From CAYOUV01 sp963790075 (GTDB lineage: Bacteria; Chloroflexota; Anaerolineae; Anaerolineales; Villigracilaceae), in contig CAWBNG010000003.1 of assembly GCA_963790075.1 (NCBI GenBank), positions 682,001 to 746,000 of the forward strand: a stretch of DNA of 64,000 nt. The letters are read 5' to 3'. This document shows positions 35,299-43,812 of this stretch, piece after piece. Made by a program: the position numbers and the translations under genes. Below the pieces are notes generated by a model that did no database searches, was not told the origin of the DNA, and saw only the letters and a program-made list of their open reading frames with translations. Within the stretch, counting starts at the first letter, position 1. Each line of letters starts with the position of its first letter.

Positions 35299-36207
35299 TT
35301 AATGAATGATCACCGGCGTGGGTGTAATGATCGTAATGTGAAGCGGTATCATCAGCGTCGGTACGCCAGAAGTTGAGCCTCCGCCGCCACAGGATGTTAC
35401 AGTTGCCGCGGAAAGCAGAGCTGTGCGTGTGGAAGTATCACCACTGTTCGTCTGGATGACGGCCTGAAGTTCCAAAACGCCATCTCCAAAGCCAGCCAGC
35501 GTTCCTCCACCGAACTCGCTTTCGGGGTTGACTGCAGTCATATAAACATCCCCCCCTTGCGGATTCATGGACTTGGAGTTGAAGTCGGTCATTTTGCTGC
35601 CGTCGCTGGACTTGACCCGGTAGAAGAGCACCACAACCTTGATGCCGGCCGGATCGACCGCATTGACCTGTACGGTCAGGTCCTTTGGTGAACAACTGCC
35701 GCGATAATAAACGAGGTTACTTGAGACGCCTAAAATCGAAATGCTCGCACCCGATGGTAATGTCGGGGTCATTGTCGCAGTGGGGCTGGCTGTGGCCATA
35801 GGTGTAGTCGTCTCCTGACTGCCAACCACCACAGTTGTACTGGCAAAATTGCTCCATTTACCGCCCTTGTTCTGCGCGCGGATTTGCAACGCGTACGTGC
35901 CGGGGCCGGGCGGAGTCCAAGCGTGGGATAGGGTCACCAGCGAGTCCTGGGTATCAGGAGAGGGAATCGTCGATTCCACCTTCCCATTGACGACAAACTC
36001 GAACTGCGTCAGCCCACCCGGGTCGCTGCCATGGACCACGACCTGGCAAGGGCTGGGCGGATAACAGACCGTATTTGGCAGCGGGGCATCGAACCAGGCC
36101 TGCGGGCCGACCACTTCTGCCAGGGTATAGCCAACCCGACTAGGCCCACAGGCAGCGAGCAGTATTCCCGTTAGCAGCAAGACGATCGTAAAGTGTTTGT
36201 TCTTCAT
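35299..36207 (-). CDS. Ig-like lipoprotein (copy B)
   Basis: Paralogue of the gene at 29292, 302 aa. The signal peptide has lipobox LLAAC. The Ig-like domain (QAWFDAPLPNTVCYPPSPCQ, IRAQNKGGKWSNF), a Thr/Pro linker and the second beta domain (VSSNLVYYRGSCSPKDL, VVLFYRVKSSDG) correspond one to one. The Cys-rich tail is absent. Start: MKNKHFT, with AGGAGG nine bases upstream; the frame is open far beyond but unsupported. It follows the LysM/Ig copy B gene by 23 bases. Confidence 0.75.
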   Translation of the reverse strand: MKNKHFTIVLLLTGILLAACGPSRVGYTLAEVVGPQAWFDAPLPNTVCYPPSPCQVVVHGSDPGGLTQFEFVVNGKVESTIPSPDTQDSLVTLSHAWTPPGPGTYALQIRAQNKGGKWSNFASTTVVVGSQETTTPMATASPTATMTPTLPSGASISILGVSSNLVYYRGSCSPKDLTVQVNAVDPAGIKVVVLFYRVKSSDGSKMTDFNSKSMNPQGGDVYMTAVNPESEFGGGTLAGFGDGVLELQAVIQTNSGDTSTRTALLSAATVTSCGGGGSTSGVPTLMIPLHITIITPTPVIIH

Positions 36208-36230
36208 CTCGTATTCCTCCTTCTCGTGCT

Positions 36231-38714
36231 CTATGGAAGCGGAGGCGTGAAAAATTGAATTTCCAGTTCCAGGTTGCTGAGATGGTTCCAGCATTCGCGA
36301 TGTTTGGCATCGGTCGCGATGACGTTTCTTTGAACCAAAGTATCCCAACTGGACGACATGACAAAGCCCTTGTTCAATGCGGGATGCAATACCCAATCAC
36401 TGACGATACCGGTTACATCGATCTCGTTTTTATAAGGCACAATCGTCGTGATCGGCGTCATCTGAAGAGGTGATCCCAGGCTGGGGGTATTTCCATTAAG
36501 GGCATCACCCACATTCCACTGGGTCCAGTCCACTCTGGAGAACCCCAGGGTGGTGGCACACAAGGGCGGAATTTCGTTGGAGGCGGTATTCTCCTTATAC
36601 AGGTTATAAGATTTGCCTTTCGTAAAGCGCAATGTCGCTTTGACGATCAGGGGTTTCCCACTCGATGATTTGGGAATCGCATTAAGATCAAATTTTATCC
36701 CGCCGGCATAGTTGTGCTGGTCGACGCAATCGCTGACGTTTGGCGGGTCGACCCACTCATCCAGGCCGACCAGAATCTCATTCGAGCCATCGGACATGTT
36801 GACGTTTTCTCCACCCAGGCCACCGCTGCCGGAGCACTTGCCGACTATAAAATTGTCCGTCGTGGTGATTAAATTCGTAGGCTTTAGAATCATTTTCTGC
36901 GGAGTCGGCTGCTGGCCGGGACAGAAAATTTGGCTGAATAGAGAATTCATCACGCCCACCAGGGGGACATTGGCATACGCGTGAACGACATAACAGCGCG
37001 CACCCCAGGGGATGGGAACAGCAGTCACTTTTTGATCCGGGTTGGGGATGTCTTTCACTAAGGAGTATTTTCCCTGGTCGATTTCGTAGATTTTAAAGCC
37101 GTCGATCTTGTTTACCACCTGCTTGCAAGGACTCCCCGGCCAGCAGGTAGTATTAACCGGCGACCAATCCCAGACCAGTGTGTAATATTCCTGGATCGGC
37201 CCATTAATTAACTTATCGCAGACCTGGTTGGCCAGGAAATTCCCGCCGTAGTGCGAGGCGCAATCGTAGACACTGGTCGCCTCACGCAGCGCATAAGGCG
37301 CCGGCACCATCAGATTTTCCCCGCCGGGAGGCGGCGATCCGCCCAACGTATGCAATTGCGGAGTCCCTTGTGGAATCCCAGCTGCCTGGAAGCCGGTGGC
37401 GTCGATCGTCAATTGATCAGGCGGTTGGAAGGTCTCGAAACTAGTCTGACCTTTCCCCAGATATTTCAACACACCGCCGGCCCAGCCCCAGCATTCCAGG
37501 GAGAGTGTCTCCTTTTGGGACACGCCAGTCAGGATCAGGGCCTGGTACCCGTCCGCCTGTCCCGGGAAGAAAGAAAATGGGTCAGCCGGCATGCGCTTCC
37601 AGGTCCCATCGCCATTCGATTGATAGCAGTACGCTTGATCCACTGAATCCTTCATTTGGATCTGCCAGTGGACCATATTGATGATGGCATTCCCGCCAGG
37701 CTTACAATCATACATAAAGCTTGCCACGGCGACCAGTTTGCTGAGACCTTCACCGGCTGCATTGAAAGCCCCGACGTAATAAAGCGCATTCACGCCGCTT
37801 TCCGGAGGTGTGGGGTCTTCAAACAGGATTGGCACGCCTGCGTTCCCCGGCCCGAGGGTCGCCGCCTTGGTAAAACCCGGTCCTCCCACCAGCCAGCGAT
37901 AGACGATGAATCCGCTCGCATTGTCGCTTTTGGGCGTAATGTACAACTGAACTTTGCAATTATTTACCCCGACAGACAAATCCGGCTCGGCTGGCTGGGT
38001 TTGCGGCGAGATCAGGTTGAACACGTGGGCCTGCAACCAGAAGGACAGCGGATTGGGGGCAGACTTGGGACTCTGTGTCGGTCCGCTGGGTGGTACAGGC
38101 GGAGCCGGAGGCCCCCCGCCGTTCCCCGCACCGCTGCCGCCCGTTGGCAGGTTCACGTCCTGCCCCTGGCTGAGGGGCTGCTGTGGATCCAGGCCGGGGT
38201 TGGCAGCTGCCATTTGATCAGGAGGAAATCCAAATTGGTGGCCGATCGAGGCGAGTGTCTCGTCTTTGGCCGCCGGGAGTTGTGTCAGTCCCGGGGAAAC
38301 CGTCACGATGACCTGTGTCGACTGGCCGGTACGGCCCTTTACGTCACGTGCGCGGACAAACAGGATGTGAATACCCGGCGTTGCAGCCGGCCAGGTCCAG
38401 GTTGCTTTGGTCGGCCCGGCGCTGCCATCCGACAATGCCTGCTGACCGTAAAGCTGGCCGTCCACCCACAATTCCAGGGAAGCCAGCGGATCGATTCCCA
38501 GCGCCTGAGCATCCACCGTCACAGGCTCCCCGCTGGTAACCTGCGTACCGTTGGCAGGGTTCAACAGGTCGACCAACACCGGCGACTGCGGGATCATGGC
38601 AGTCACACCCTGACGGGTCTGGGAGTAAAGCCACCAGCCAGCCGCTAGCACAGCCAGCAAGACAAATAACCCAACTGGAATCAAACAACCTCTGCGTGAG
38701 ACCTTTTTTTTCAT
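36231..38714 (-). CDS. LysM/Ig surface protein with DNRLRE-type C-terminus (copy B)
   Basis: Paralogue of the gene at 30246, 827 aa. Basic MKKKVSRRG start, one membrane helix (LIPVGLFVLLAVLAAGWWL), Ig-like domain (VLVDLLNPANGTQVTSGEPV), LysM-like segment (ETLASIGHQFGFPPDQM), Gly/Pro linker, then an extra beta domain of about 130 residues not found in copy A (QTQPAEPDLSVGVNNCKVQL...), followed by the shared middle region and the DNRLRE/CBM96-type end (LIVKATLRFTKG, IDVTGIVSDWVLH). AGGAGG lies seven bases before the ATG. A leader of 100 bases or more contains the inverted repeat ATCCGCC/GGCGGAT at 38799-38823. Confidence 0.75.
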   Translation of the reverse strand: MKKKVSRRGCLIPVGLFVLLAVLAAGWWLYSQTRQGVTAMIPQSPVLVDLLNPANGTQVTSGEPVTVDAQALGIDPLASLELWVDGQLYGQQALSDGSAGPTKATWTWPAATPGIHILFVRARDVKGRTGQSTQVIVTVSPGLTQLPAAKDETLASIGHQFGFPPDQMAAANPGLDPQQPLSQGQDVNLPTGGSGAGNGGGPPAPPVPPSGPTQSPKSAPNPLSFWLQAHVFNLISPQTQPAEPDLSVGVNNCKVQLYITPKSDNASGFIVYRWLVGGPGFTKAATLGPGNAGVPILFEDPTPPESGVNALYYVGAFNAAGEGLSKLVAVASFMYDCKPGGNAIINMVHWQIQMKDSVDQAYCYQSNGDGTWKRMPADPFSFFPGQADGYQALILTGVSQKETLSLECWGWAGGVLKYLGKGQTSFETFQPPDQLTIDATGFQAAGIPQGTPQLHTLGGSPPPGGENLMVPAPYALREATSVYDCASHYGGNFLANQVCDKLINGPIQEYYTLVWDWSPVNTTCWPGSPCKQVVNKIDGFKIYEIDQGKYSLVKDIPNPDQKVTAVPIPWGARCYVVHAYANVPLVGVMNSLFSQIFCPGQQPTPQKMILKPTNLITTTDNFIVGKCSGSGGLGGENVNMSDGSNEILVGLDEWVDPPNVSDCVDQHNYAGGIKFDLNAIPKSSSGKPLIVKATLRFTKGKSYNLYKENTASNEIPPLCATTLGFSRVDWTQWNVGDALNGNTPSLGSPLQMTPITTIVPYKNEIDVTGIVSDWVLHPALNKGFVMSSSWDTLVQRNVIATDAKHRECWNHLSNLELEIQFFTPPLP

Positions 38715-38946
38715 GCCGTTTCCTCCTAAAGTAGGTTGGCGGTCACTGCAAGCTGATCGTGGCTTTAACGCGAACAGGGTTGCGTGGAGAATAATTAAAT
38801 CCGCCGTTGGAATCAAGGCGGATGAAATATCGCGTCTTATGCAATCCCCTAAAGACACCTGGCTACTATAGCACTCTGCGATTAAATTGCGATTAATTTT
38901 TAAATGACCTATTTTTCCTAATTGTGTGATATTTCTCAAAAAATAT

Positions 38947-38973
38947 TTAGAGCCGGTTTGCAACCGGCTCTAA
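38947..38973 (-). terminator. Terminator of the dihydropyrimidinase gene
   Basis: A 12-bp perfect stem (TTAGAGCCGGTT/AACCGGCTCTAA, loop TGC); on the minus strand it is followed by ATATTTTTTG. Confidence 0.88.
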
Positions 38974-38996
38974 AGTGCCAATAAGCGATTGGATCC

Positions 38997-40406
38997 TTAA
39001 TCTATTTCCCCAGCCGCACGCTCCACGAATTGCCCCATGCCGCGCTCTCCCTTCCATTCTTCCCCATCCACGATCAACTGGCCGCGCAGGAAGACTTTTT
39101 CGGGGTAACCGACCAATTCCCAACCTTCGTATAGGTTGTAATCCGTGCGATGCCGGGCATGAGCCACACCATACTTGACCTTTTTGTCCGGGTCCCAGAT
39201 GAGAATGTCGGCATCCGCGCCGGGGATCAGTGCGCCTTTACGCGGGTAGAGGCCAAAAATCTTAGCGGGATTGGTACTGGTCAATGCCACAAACTGGTTG
39301 GAGGTGATGCGCCCGGCGCGCACGCCGTAGGTCCACAAAATCGGCAGACGATCTCCCACGCCCGGGAGCCCGTTGGGGATTTTGGTGAAATCTCCATTTC
39401 CCAATTCCTTGCCAGGAATGGCGATCGGCTCCCCCTCGTAGAGGATCGGCTGGGTCCCGTCAAAATAGAACGGGCAATGATCGGTTCCAATGGTATCGAT
39501 CGTGCCGTCGCTCACCCCCTCCCACAGGCGGGCGTTATCGGCTTCGCTGCGCATCGGCGGCGAGCAGACCCACTTCGACCCGTCCGGGCGGCGCAGATGA
39601 TCAACCGTGAAGAAGAGATACTGCGGGCAGGTCTCACCGTAGACCCGGACACCGCGTTCACGGGCATAGCGCAGCATGTCCACTTCACCGGCGGCGTTCA
39701 TATGAACGATGTAGAGCTTCGCAGCGCTGACCGAGGCCATGCCGGAAAGCCGCAGCCCGGCCTCGACCGCGCCCCAGGCGGGACGTGTCAGGGCATGCCA
39801 CTCTGGGCTGGTGTGGCCGGCCGCCAGCGCCTGCTCGATCAGTCGCTCGATCACATCGCCGTTTTCACAGTGCGCCATGACGAGCAGACCCAGCTCATGT
39901 GCGCGCTGCATGGCGCGGAAGATGTCCCCGTCCGCCAGGCGCAGGCGTCCGTTGTAAGCGGTGAAGACTTTCACCGATGGCATGCCTGCATCCACCAGCC
40001 AGGCCATCTCTGCGGCGATTTGTTCGTCGAAGCGCGTCAGGTTCATATGGAAAGAGTAATCAATCGCTGCTTTTTCAGTTTTTTGTTTCCAGGCAGCAAC
40101 CGATTCTCGAAAAGTGGGGAAATCGAACGAGACGAAATCCATCACGGTCGTTGTCCCCCCAAATGCGGCAGCTTTATGACCTGTGTAATGGTCGTCGGAT
40201 GAGACCGTGCCAAACATGGGCAGGTCGAAATGCGTGTGCGGATCGATACCGCCCGGCATGACCAGCTTGCCGCTGGCGTCGACGATTTCGGCATCCGGTG
40301 GGTGCAGGGCCTGGCCAATCTGGATAATGGTCTGGTTGTCGACTAAAATGTCGCCCACAAAAGTCTCAGAAGCGGTGATCAGGGTTCCGGATTTTATCAA
40401 TAACAT
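38997..40406 (-). CDS. Dihydropyrimidinase/D-hydantoinase-type amidohydrolase
   Basis: Cyclic-amide hydrolase acting on dihydropyrimidines or 5-substituted hydantoins; a binuclear zinc enzyme. The 469-aa product has the first metal pair in GGIDPHTHFDLP, the carboxylated Lys at K146 (SVKVFTAYNG), His ligands in LVMAHCENGD and LYIVHMNAAGE, and the final Asp in TIGTDHCPF. Length is normal. Start: ATG with GGAG eight bases before; a minus-strand TATAAT at 40421-40426 gives a leader of about 10 bases. No pyrimidine-pathway partner adjoins it, so the natural substrate is open. Confidence 0.9.
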   Translation of the reverse strand: MLLIKSGTLITASETFVGDILVDNQTIIQIGQALHPPDAEIVDASGKLVMPGGIDPHTHFDLPMFGTVSSDDHYTGHKAAAFGGTTTVMDFVSFDFPTFRESVAAWKQKTEKAAIDYSFHMNLTRFDEQIAAEMAWLVDAGMPSVKVFTAYNGRLRLADGDIFRAMQRAHELGLLVMAHCENGDVIERLIEQALAAGHTSPEWHALTRPAWGAVEAGLRLSGMASVSAAKLYIVHMNAAGEVDMLRYARERGVRVYGETCPQYLFFTVDHLRRPDGSKWVCSPPMRSEADNARLWEGVSDGTIDTIGTDHCPFYFDGTQPILYEGEPIAIPGKELGNGDFTKIPNGLPGVGDRLPILWTYGVRAGRITSNQFVALTSTNPAKIFGLYPRKGALIPGADADILIWDPDKKVKYGVAHARHRTDYNLYEGWELVGYPEKVFLRGQLIVDGEEWKGERGMGQFVERAAGEID

Positions 40407-40477
40407 GACGGCACTCCAAAATTATATGATTCAAGTTGTTCTTAAGTGTACTGCAATTTCCAGGCGCAAGCTAAAGG

Positions 40478-40483
40478 TATAAT
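40478..40483 (+). promoter_or_regulatory. -10 box of a leaderless SLC13 transcript
   Basis: TATAAT exactly six bases before the GTG at 40490; no ribosome-binding site. Confidence 0.6.
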
Positions 40484-40489
40484 GGCGGC

Positions 40490-42289
40490 GTGAACACTCC
40501 TGCCCTGATTACCCTTGGCATCACGATCATTGCAACGGTCTTGCTGATCAGCAACTGGCTGCGGCCAGACCTGGTCGCTTTGATGGTGTTGGTTGCGCTG
40601 GGGGTAACCAAACTGGTCTCAGCCCAAGACGCCCTGGCGGGCTTCAGCGGTTCAGCCGTGATCACCATCATGGCCATTTCGATCATCGCTGAAGGTTTTC
40701 ACCAAAGCGGCATCACCTACTGGCTGGGACAACAAATGAAGCGCCTGGCGGGGCAAGGGGAAACGCGCTTGTTGATTGTAGTCATGCTTTCAGGCGCAGC
40801 GCTTTCACTCTTTATGAACAACATTGCGGCCATGGCCGTGCTGTTACCGGCTACGATGGGACTGGCACGCCAGGTGCGCATGCCGCCTTCACGCTTATTA
40901 ATGCCGCTGGCCTATGGTGTTGTAGCAGGCGGGATGGCGACCATCTTTACCACCTCTAACATTATCGCCAGCAGCGCCTTGCGGGACGCAGGTCTGACTC
41001 CTTTTGGGGTATTGGACTTCCTCCCGGTTGGAGTTCCCCTGGTTATCCTGGTCGTGCTCTACGTGCTCCTGCTCGGACGCAAACTGCTCCCCGTCCGCAG
41101 CCCGGCCGACCAGGCTTCCAGCTTCCACCGCCTGCGCGAGGAGCTGCTGCGCACCTACGGGATGGCAAGGACTCTTTGGGAAGTGAGCGTCCAACGCGGT
41201 TCCGCCATGGCCGGTTTGAGCATCCGCCAGGGCGAGTGGCGCACGAAAGTGCGTCTGAACGTTTTAGGGATTGCCCGTAACAGCAATTTTATTGCCGCGC
41301 CGGGATCGGATACGATCATACGTGAAGGGGACTTGCTGCTGGTCCAAGGGGAACCGCCGGGTGAAAAACTCGATGACTATGGCCTGAACCTGCTGGATGA
41401 AAATCCAGTACTGGCACAAGCCACCAACGGTGACGCTACCCTGGGCGAAATCGTCCTGGCGCCACATTCCAATCTGACCGGGAAGACTCTGCGCGAAATC
41501 CATTTCCGTGAGAAGTTCAACCTGACAGTCCTGGCACTTTGGCGCGGCGGCAAACCGATCCAGATGGGATTTGCCAGCATGCCGCTGCAGGTCGGCGATG
41601 GGCTGCTGGTGCAGGGTGCGGCGTCGAATCTGCGCATGCTTTACCAGGAACGCGACTTTATCATACTGGAGGAAGACCCCGAAGCGATCCTGCGCCCCAA
41701 CAAAGCACGCCTGGCGACCGTGATCGGTCTGGTGACGCTGGCGCTGGCCATCACCGGCTGGCTGCCGATCGCGCTGGTCAGCATCGCCGGTGCGGTTGCC
41801 TTGATCCTGACCGGCTGCCTGAGCATGGACGAGGCTTACCAATCGATCGATTGGAAAGCCATTTTTCTGATTGCCGGGATGTGGCCGCTCAGTACAGCCA
41901 TCCAGACCAGCGGCCTGAGCGATCAGATCGTGCAAGGGTTATTGAGCTTCGCTAAGAGTGCCAGTCCGGTATTTCTGGTTGGACTGCTTTTATTCGTCAC
42001 CATGCTGCTGACCAACATCATGGCTGGACAGGCTGCCGCACCAATTGTGCTGGCACCCATCGGTCTGGCAATCGCCAAAGCGACCAGCACCGATCCGCAT
42101 ATGTTGCTGATGGCGATTGCCCTGGGATGTTCGCTGGCCTTTCCCACTCCGATCGGACACCCGGTCAATGTGATCGTGATGGGTTCGGGTGGCTATACTT
42201 TCAAAGATTTTTTCCGCGAGGGCTGGCTCTTGACCCTGCTGCTCATTCCCGCCATTTTATTGGGGCTGCATTTCTTCTGGGGCTTATAA
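40490..42289 (+). CDS. SLC13-family permease with TrkA-C domains
   Basis: A 599-aa transporter of the DASS/SLC13 type, which take up dicarboxylates, sulfate or similar anions with sodium. Two membrane halves (residues ~1-200 and ~400-599) with the SNxx-like signatures FMNNIAAMAVLLPA and LTNIMAGQAAAPIVLAP surround two cytoplasmic TrkA-C (RCK_C) domains (for example RLNVLGIARNSNFIAAPG and KTLREIHFREKFNLTVLALW). The TrkA-C pair is typical of the bacterial SLC13 subgroup. Substrate unknown. Confidence 0.9.
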   Translation: MNTPALITLGITIIATVLLISNWLRPDLVALMVLVALGVTKLVSAQDALAGFSGSAVITIMAISIIAEGFHQSGITYWLGQQMKRLAGQGETRLLIVVMLSGAALSLFMNNIAAMAVLLPATMGLARQVRMPPSRLLMPLAYGVVAGGMATIFTTSNIIASSALRDAGLTPFGVLDFLPVGVPLVILVVLYVLLLGRKLLPVRSPADQASSFHRLREELLRTYGMARTLWEVSVQRGSAMAGLSIRQGEWRTKVRLNVLGIARNSNFIAAPGSDTIIREGDLLLVQGEPPGEKLDDYGLNLLDENPVLAQATNGDATLGEIVLAPHSNLTGKTLREIHFREKFNLTVLALWRGGKPIQMGFASMPLQVGDGLLVQGAASNLRMLYQERDFIILEEDPEAILRPNKARLATVIGLVTLALAITGWLPIALVSIAGAVALILTGCLSMDEAYQSIDWKAIFLIAGMWPLSTAIQTSGLSDQIVQGLLSFAKSASPVFLVGLLLFVTMLLTNIMAGQAAAPIVLAPIGLAIAKATSTDPHMLLMAIALGCSLAFPTPIGHPVNVIVMGSGGYTFKDFFREGWLLTLLLIPAILLGLHFFWGL

Positions 42290-42314
42290 GCAATCTGCTC
42301 TGCTTGCGCACAAA

Positions 42315-42884
42315 TTAATCGAACACATTCGGGTCATAAAGAACCGGTGCTTCTTTGATTCCCAATAAAAGCGCCAAAATTGCCGGGGCAATCTCGGTTT
42401 CAGGTAACTCGCTATGATAACTCTGCGCCTAGGCAGCACGTTCGCGCAGGGATCTCCACAGCAGCCGGCGTTCGTCTGAACTCACAACCAGTACATTCAA
42501 GATCTCGGCTTTGAGCAGATGTTCCCCCGTTATGTACAAAAAAGTCGGGCGTTTCCATTTATCCGCCAGGACCGGCCGGTCTGGCTTTTCCAACACTCGA
42601 TCTGGATTTTGAAGTACTCCTCGTTGGCGCGCGGACGAACCAGTTCATCGCGTAACATTTCGGCGCGGGTGGTCAACTCATGACCGCGAACCGGAGCGAT
42701 AAACGCGATCCGCCCGCCGCGCTCGGCAAATGTTCCAGGCCGGTAAAAGGCCAGGGCATCCACGGCGACAACCTTGGGCGCGGTTCGAAACGGGATGCGG
42801 TACCAGCCCAACAAGCGTGCGATTTCCAGATCCTGTGGGCTTGGCAGCAGGCAGACCAGGATCAAATCCGTTGGTTGAAGCAGG
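42315..42884 (-). pseudogene. Decayed gene of a conserved hypothetical protein (frameshift plus amber stop)
   Basis: From 42884 the minus strand reads LLQPTDLILVCLLPSPQDLE in one frame until about 42590, where the coding sense shifts by one base; the other frame then continues as VLEKPDRPVLADKWKRPTF through GEHLLKAEILNVLVVSS, is cut by TAG at 42429-42431, and goes on as AQSYHSELPETEIAP to a TAA at 42315. The joined protein would be about 190 aa, family unknown to me. The first codon is CTG, placed six bases after a perfect TATAAT, so the original start may also be lost. Three lesions in one gene indicate true decay, not a sequencing slip. Confidence 0.7.
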
Positions 42885-42890
42885 CCTCGA

Positions 42891-42896
42891 TTATAT
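42891..42896 (-). promoter_or_regulatory. -10 box of the pseudogene
   Basis: Minus-strand TATAAT, six bases before the CTG codon at 42882-42884, matching the spacing seen at the leaderless genes of this window. Confidence 0.45.
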
Positions 42897-42900
42897 AAGG

Positions 42901-42937
42901 ACAAGCCCGAGCAGGTCTTTGACCTGCTCGGGCTTGT
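42901..42937 (-). terminator. Strong hairpin after the zinc-ribbon gene
   Basis: A 17-bp perfect stem (ACAAGCCCGAGCAGGTC and its complement, loop TTT) 20 bases past the zinc-ribbon gene. The T-run on the minus strand is weak (CCTTATATAA), and this stretch doubles as the pseudogene promoter. Confidence 0.7.
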
Positions 42938-42956
42938 AAGTACCTATTTATTCGCG

Positions 42957-43607
42957 TTATTCCTGTTTCGTTCCACACTCGGCGCAGAACTTGGCGCCTT
43001 CAGCCAGCTTTGCCCCGCACTTGATGCAAAACTTGTCTGCCTGGATGGCTGCACCGCACTCCGGGCAGAATTTGGCGTTTTTCGCCAGTGGTGCATTGCA
43101 CTTCGGGCAAGTGGCACGCACGCCTGCCCGCCAGCTTTCGTCCTTCAGCATGGCGCGGTCTTCCTCGGCCATCTTGGAATGCGCCCAAATCTCCTCAGTC
43201 GTGCGGCTAGCCTGCGCGGCAGCCATTTCCACGCCCAGGTCAGGAGCACATTCCTTGCATAAACCGCGCTGGGTATTCCAGCAGCTCTTCTTGCAGACCC
43301 ACGACGAGCAGCGCGGGCATTGAACAAAATCCGGCTTGAGTTCCTGCATGGCATTGATGAAGGCATCGTCATGCGCTTTCTGCCAAGCGGAAGAGCGTAC
43401 CTGCTCGCCTACATTTGCAGCGCTGCTGAATACTCCACCGAACAAGCTGCTGGCGGTATCCAGCGCACTCGAAATCGTCCCAGCGGCGAAGGACTGAAAA
43501 CGGGTACGATAGCCTGTCCCACAGCGATCGCAATTGAACTCGAATTGGAAACCGCGATCGGTGCTGAGGTCTGAATAATTCTGCGTGAATTCTATTTTTT
43601 CGCTCAT
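42957..43607 (-). CDS. Zinc-ribbon protein
   Basis: A 216-aa soluble protein with many CxxC pairs: FNCDRCGTGY near residue 25, QCPRCSSWVCKKSC and GLCKECAPD in the middle, and three zinc ribbons at the C-terminus (TCPKCNAPL, FCPECGAAIQADKFCIKCGAKL, FCAECG). A Gly/Ala/Ser-rich stretch (about residues 40-70) may be amphipathic. Start: MSEKIEF with GGAGG eight bases upstream. Function unknown; such proteins occur widely in Anaerolineae-like genomes. Confidence 0.75.
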   Translation of the reverse strand: MSEKIEFTQNYSDLSTDRGFQFEFNCDRCGTGYRTRFQSFAAGTISSALDTASSLFGGVFSSAANVGEQVRSSAWQKAHDDAFINAMQELKPDFVQCPRCSSWVCKKSCWNTQRGLCKECAPDLGVEMAAAQASRTTEEIWAHSKMAEEDRAMLKDESWRAGVRATCPKCNAPLAKNAKFCPECGAAIQADKFCIKCGAKLAEGAKFCAECGTKQE

Positions 43608-43732
43608 CTGAGATACCTCCAAGCTATGGATTGGGACCTTGTGTAATTATATTACCGCCATTGGTTTCTGCATAGAAATTTTATCCCACCATTAAGGTCT
43701 TATTTTGAGATGATATCCCTGCGATATTGCGC

Positions 43733-43776
43733 TTAGTAAGAAACGGCGGTTTGATTTAACCGCCGTTTCTTACTAA
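43733..43776. terminator. Long hairpin downstream of the PLP-enzyme gene
   Basis: A 19-bp perfect stem (TTAGTAAGAAACGGCGGTT and its complement, loop TGATTT) 36 bases past the stop of the PLP-enzyme gene. There is no clear T-run outside the stem, so termination is likely but not certain. Confidence 0.6.
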
Positions 43777-43812
43777 ATTCTTATGCACTTTTATAGTCAA
43801 AAAATCTGCAGC

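Noticed and set aside
42429..42431. In-frame stop in the pseudogene as a recoded codon
   Set aside because: It is TAG, not TGA, and the gene also has a frameshift and a doubtful start, so decay is the simpler reading.
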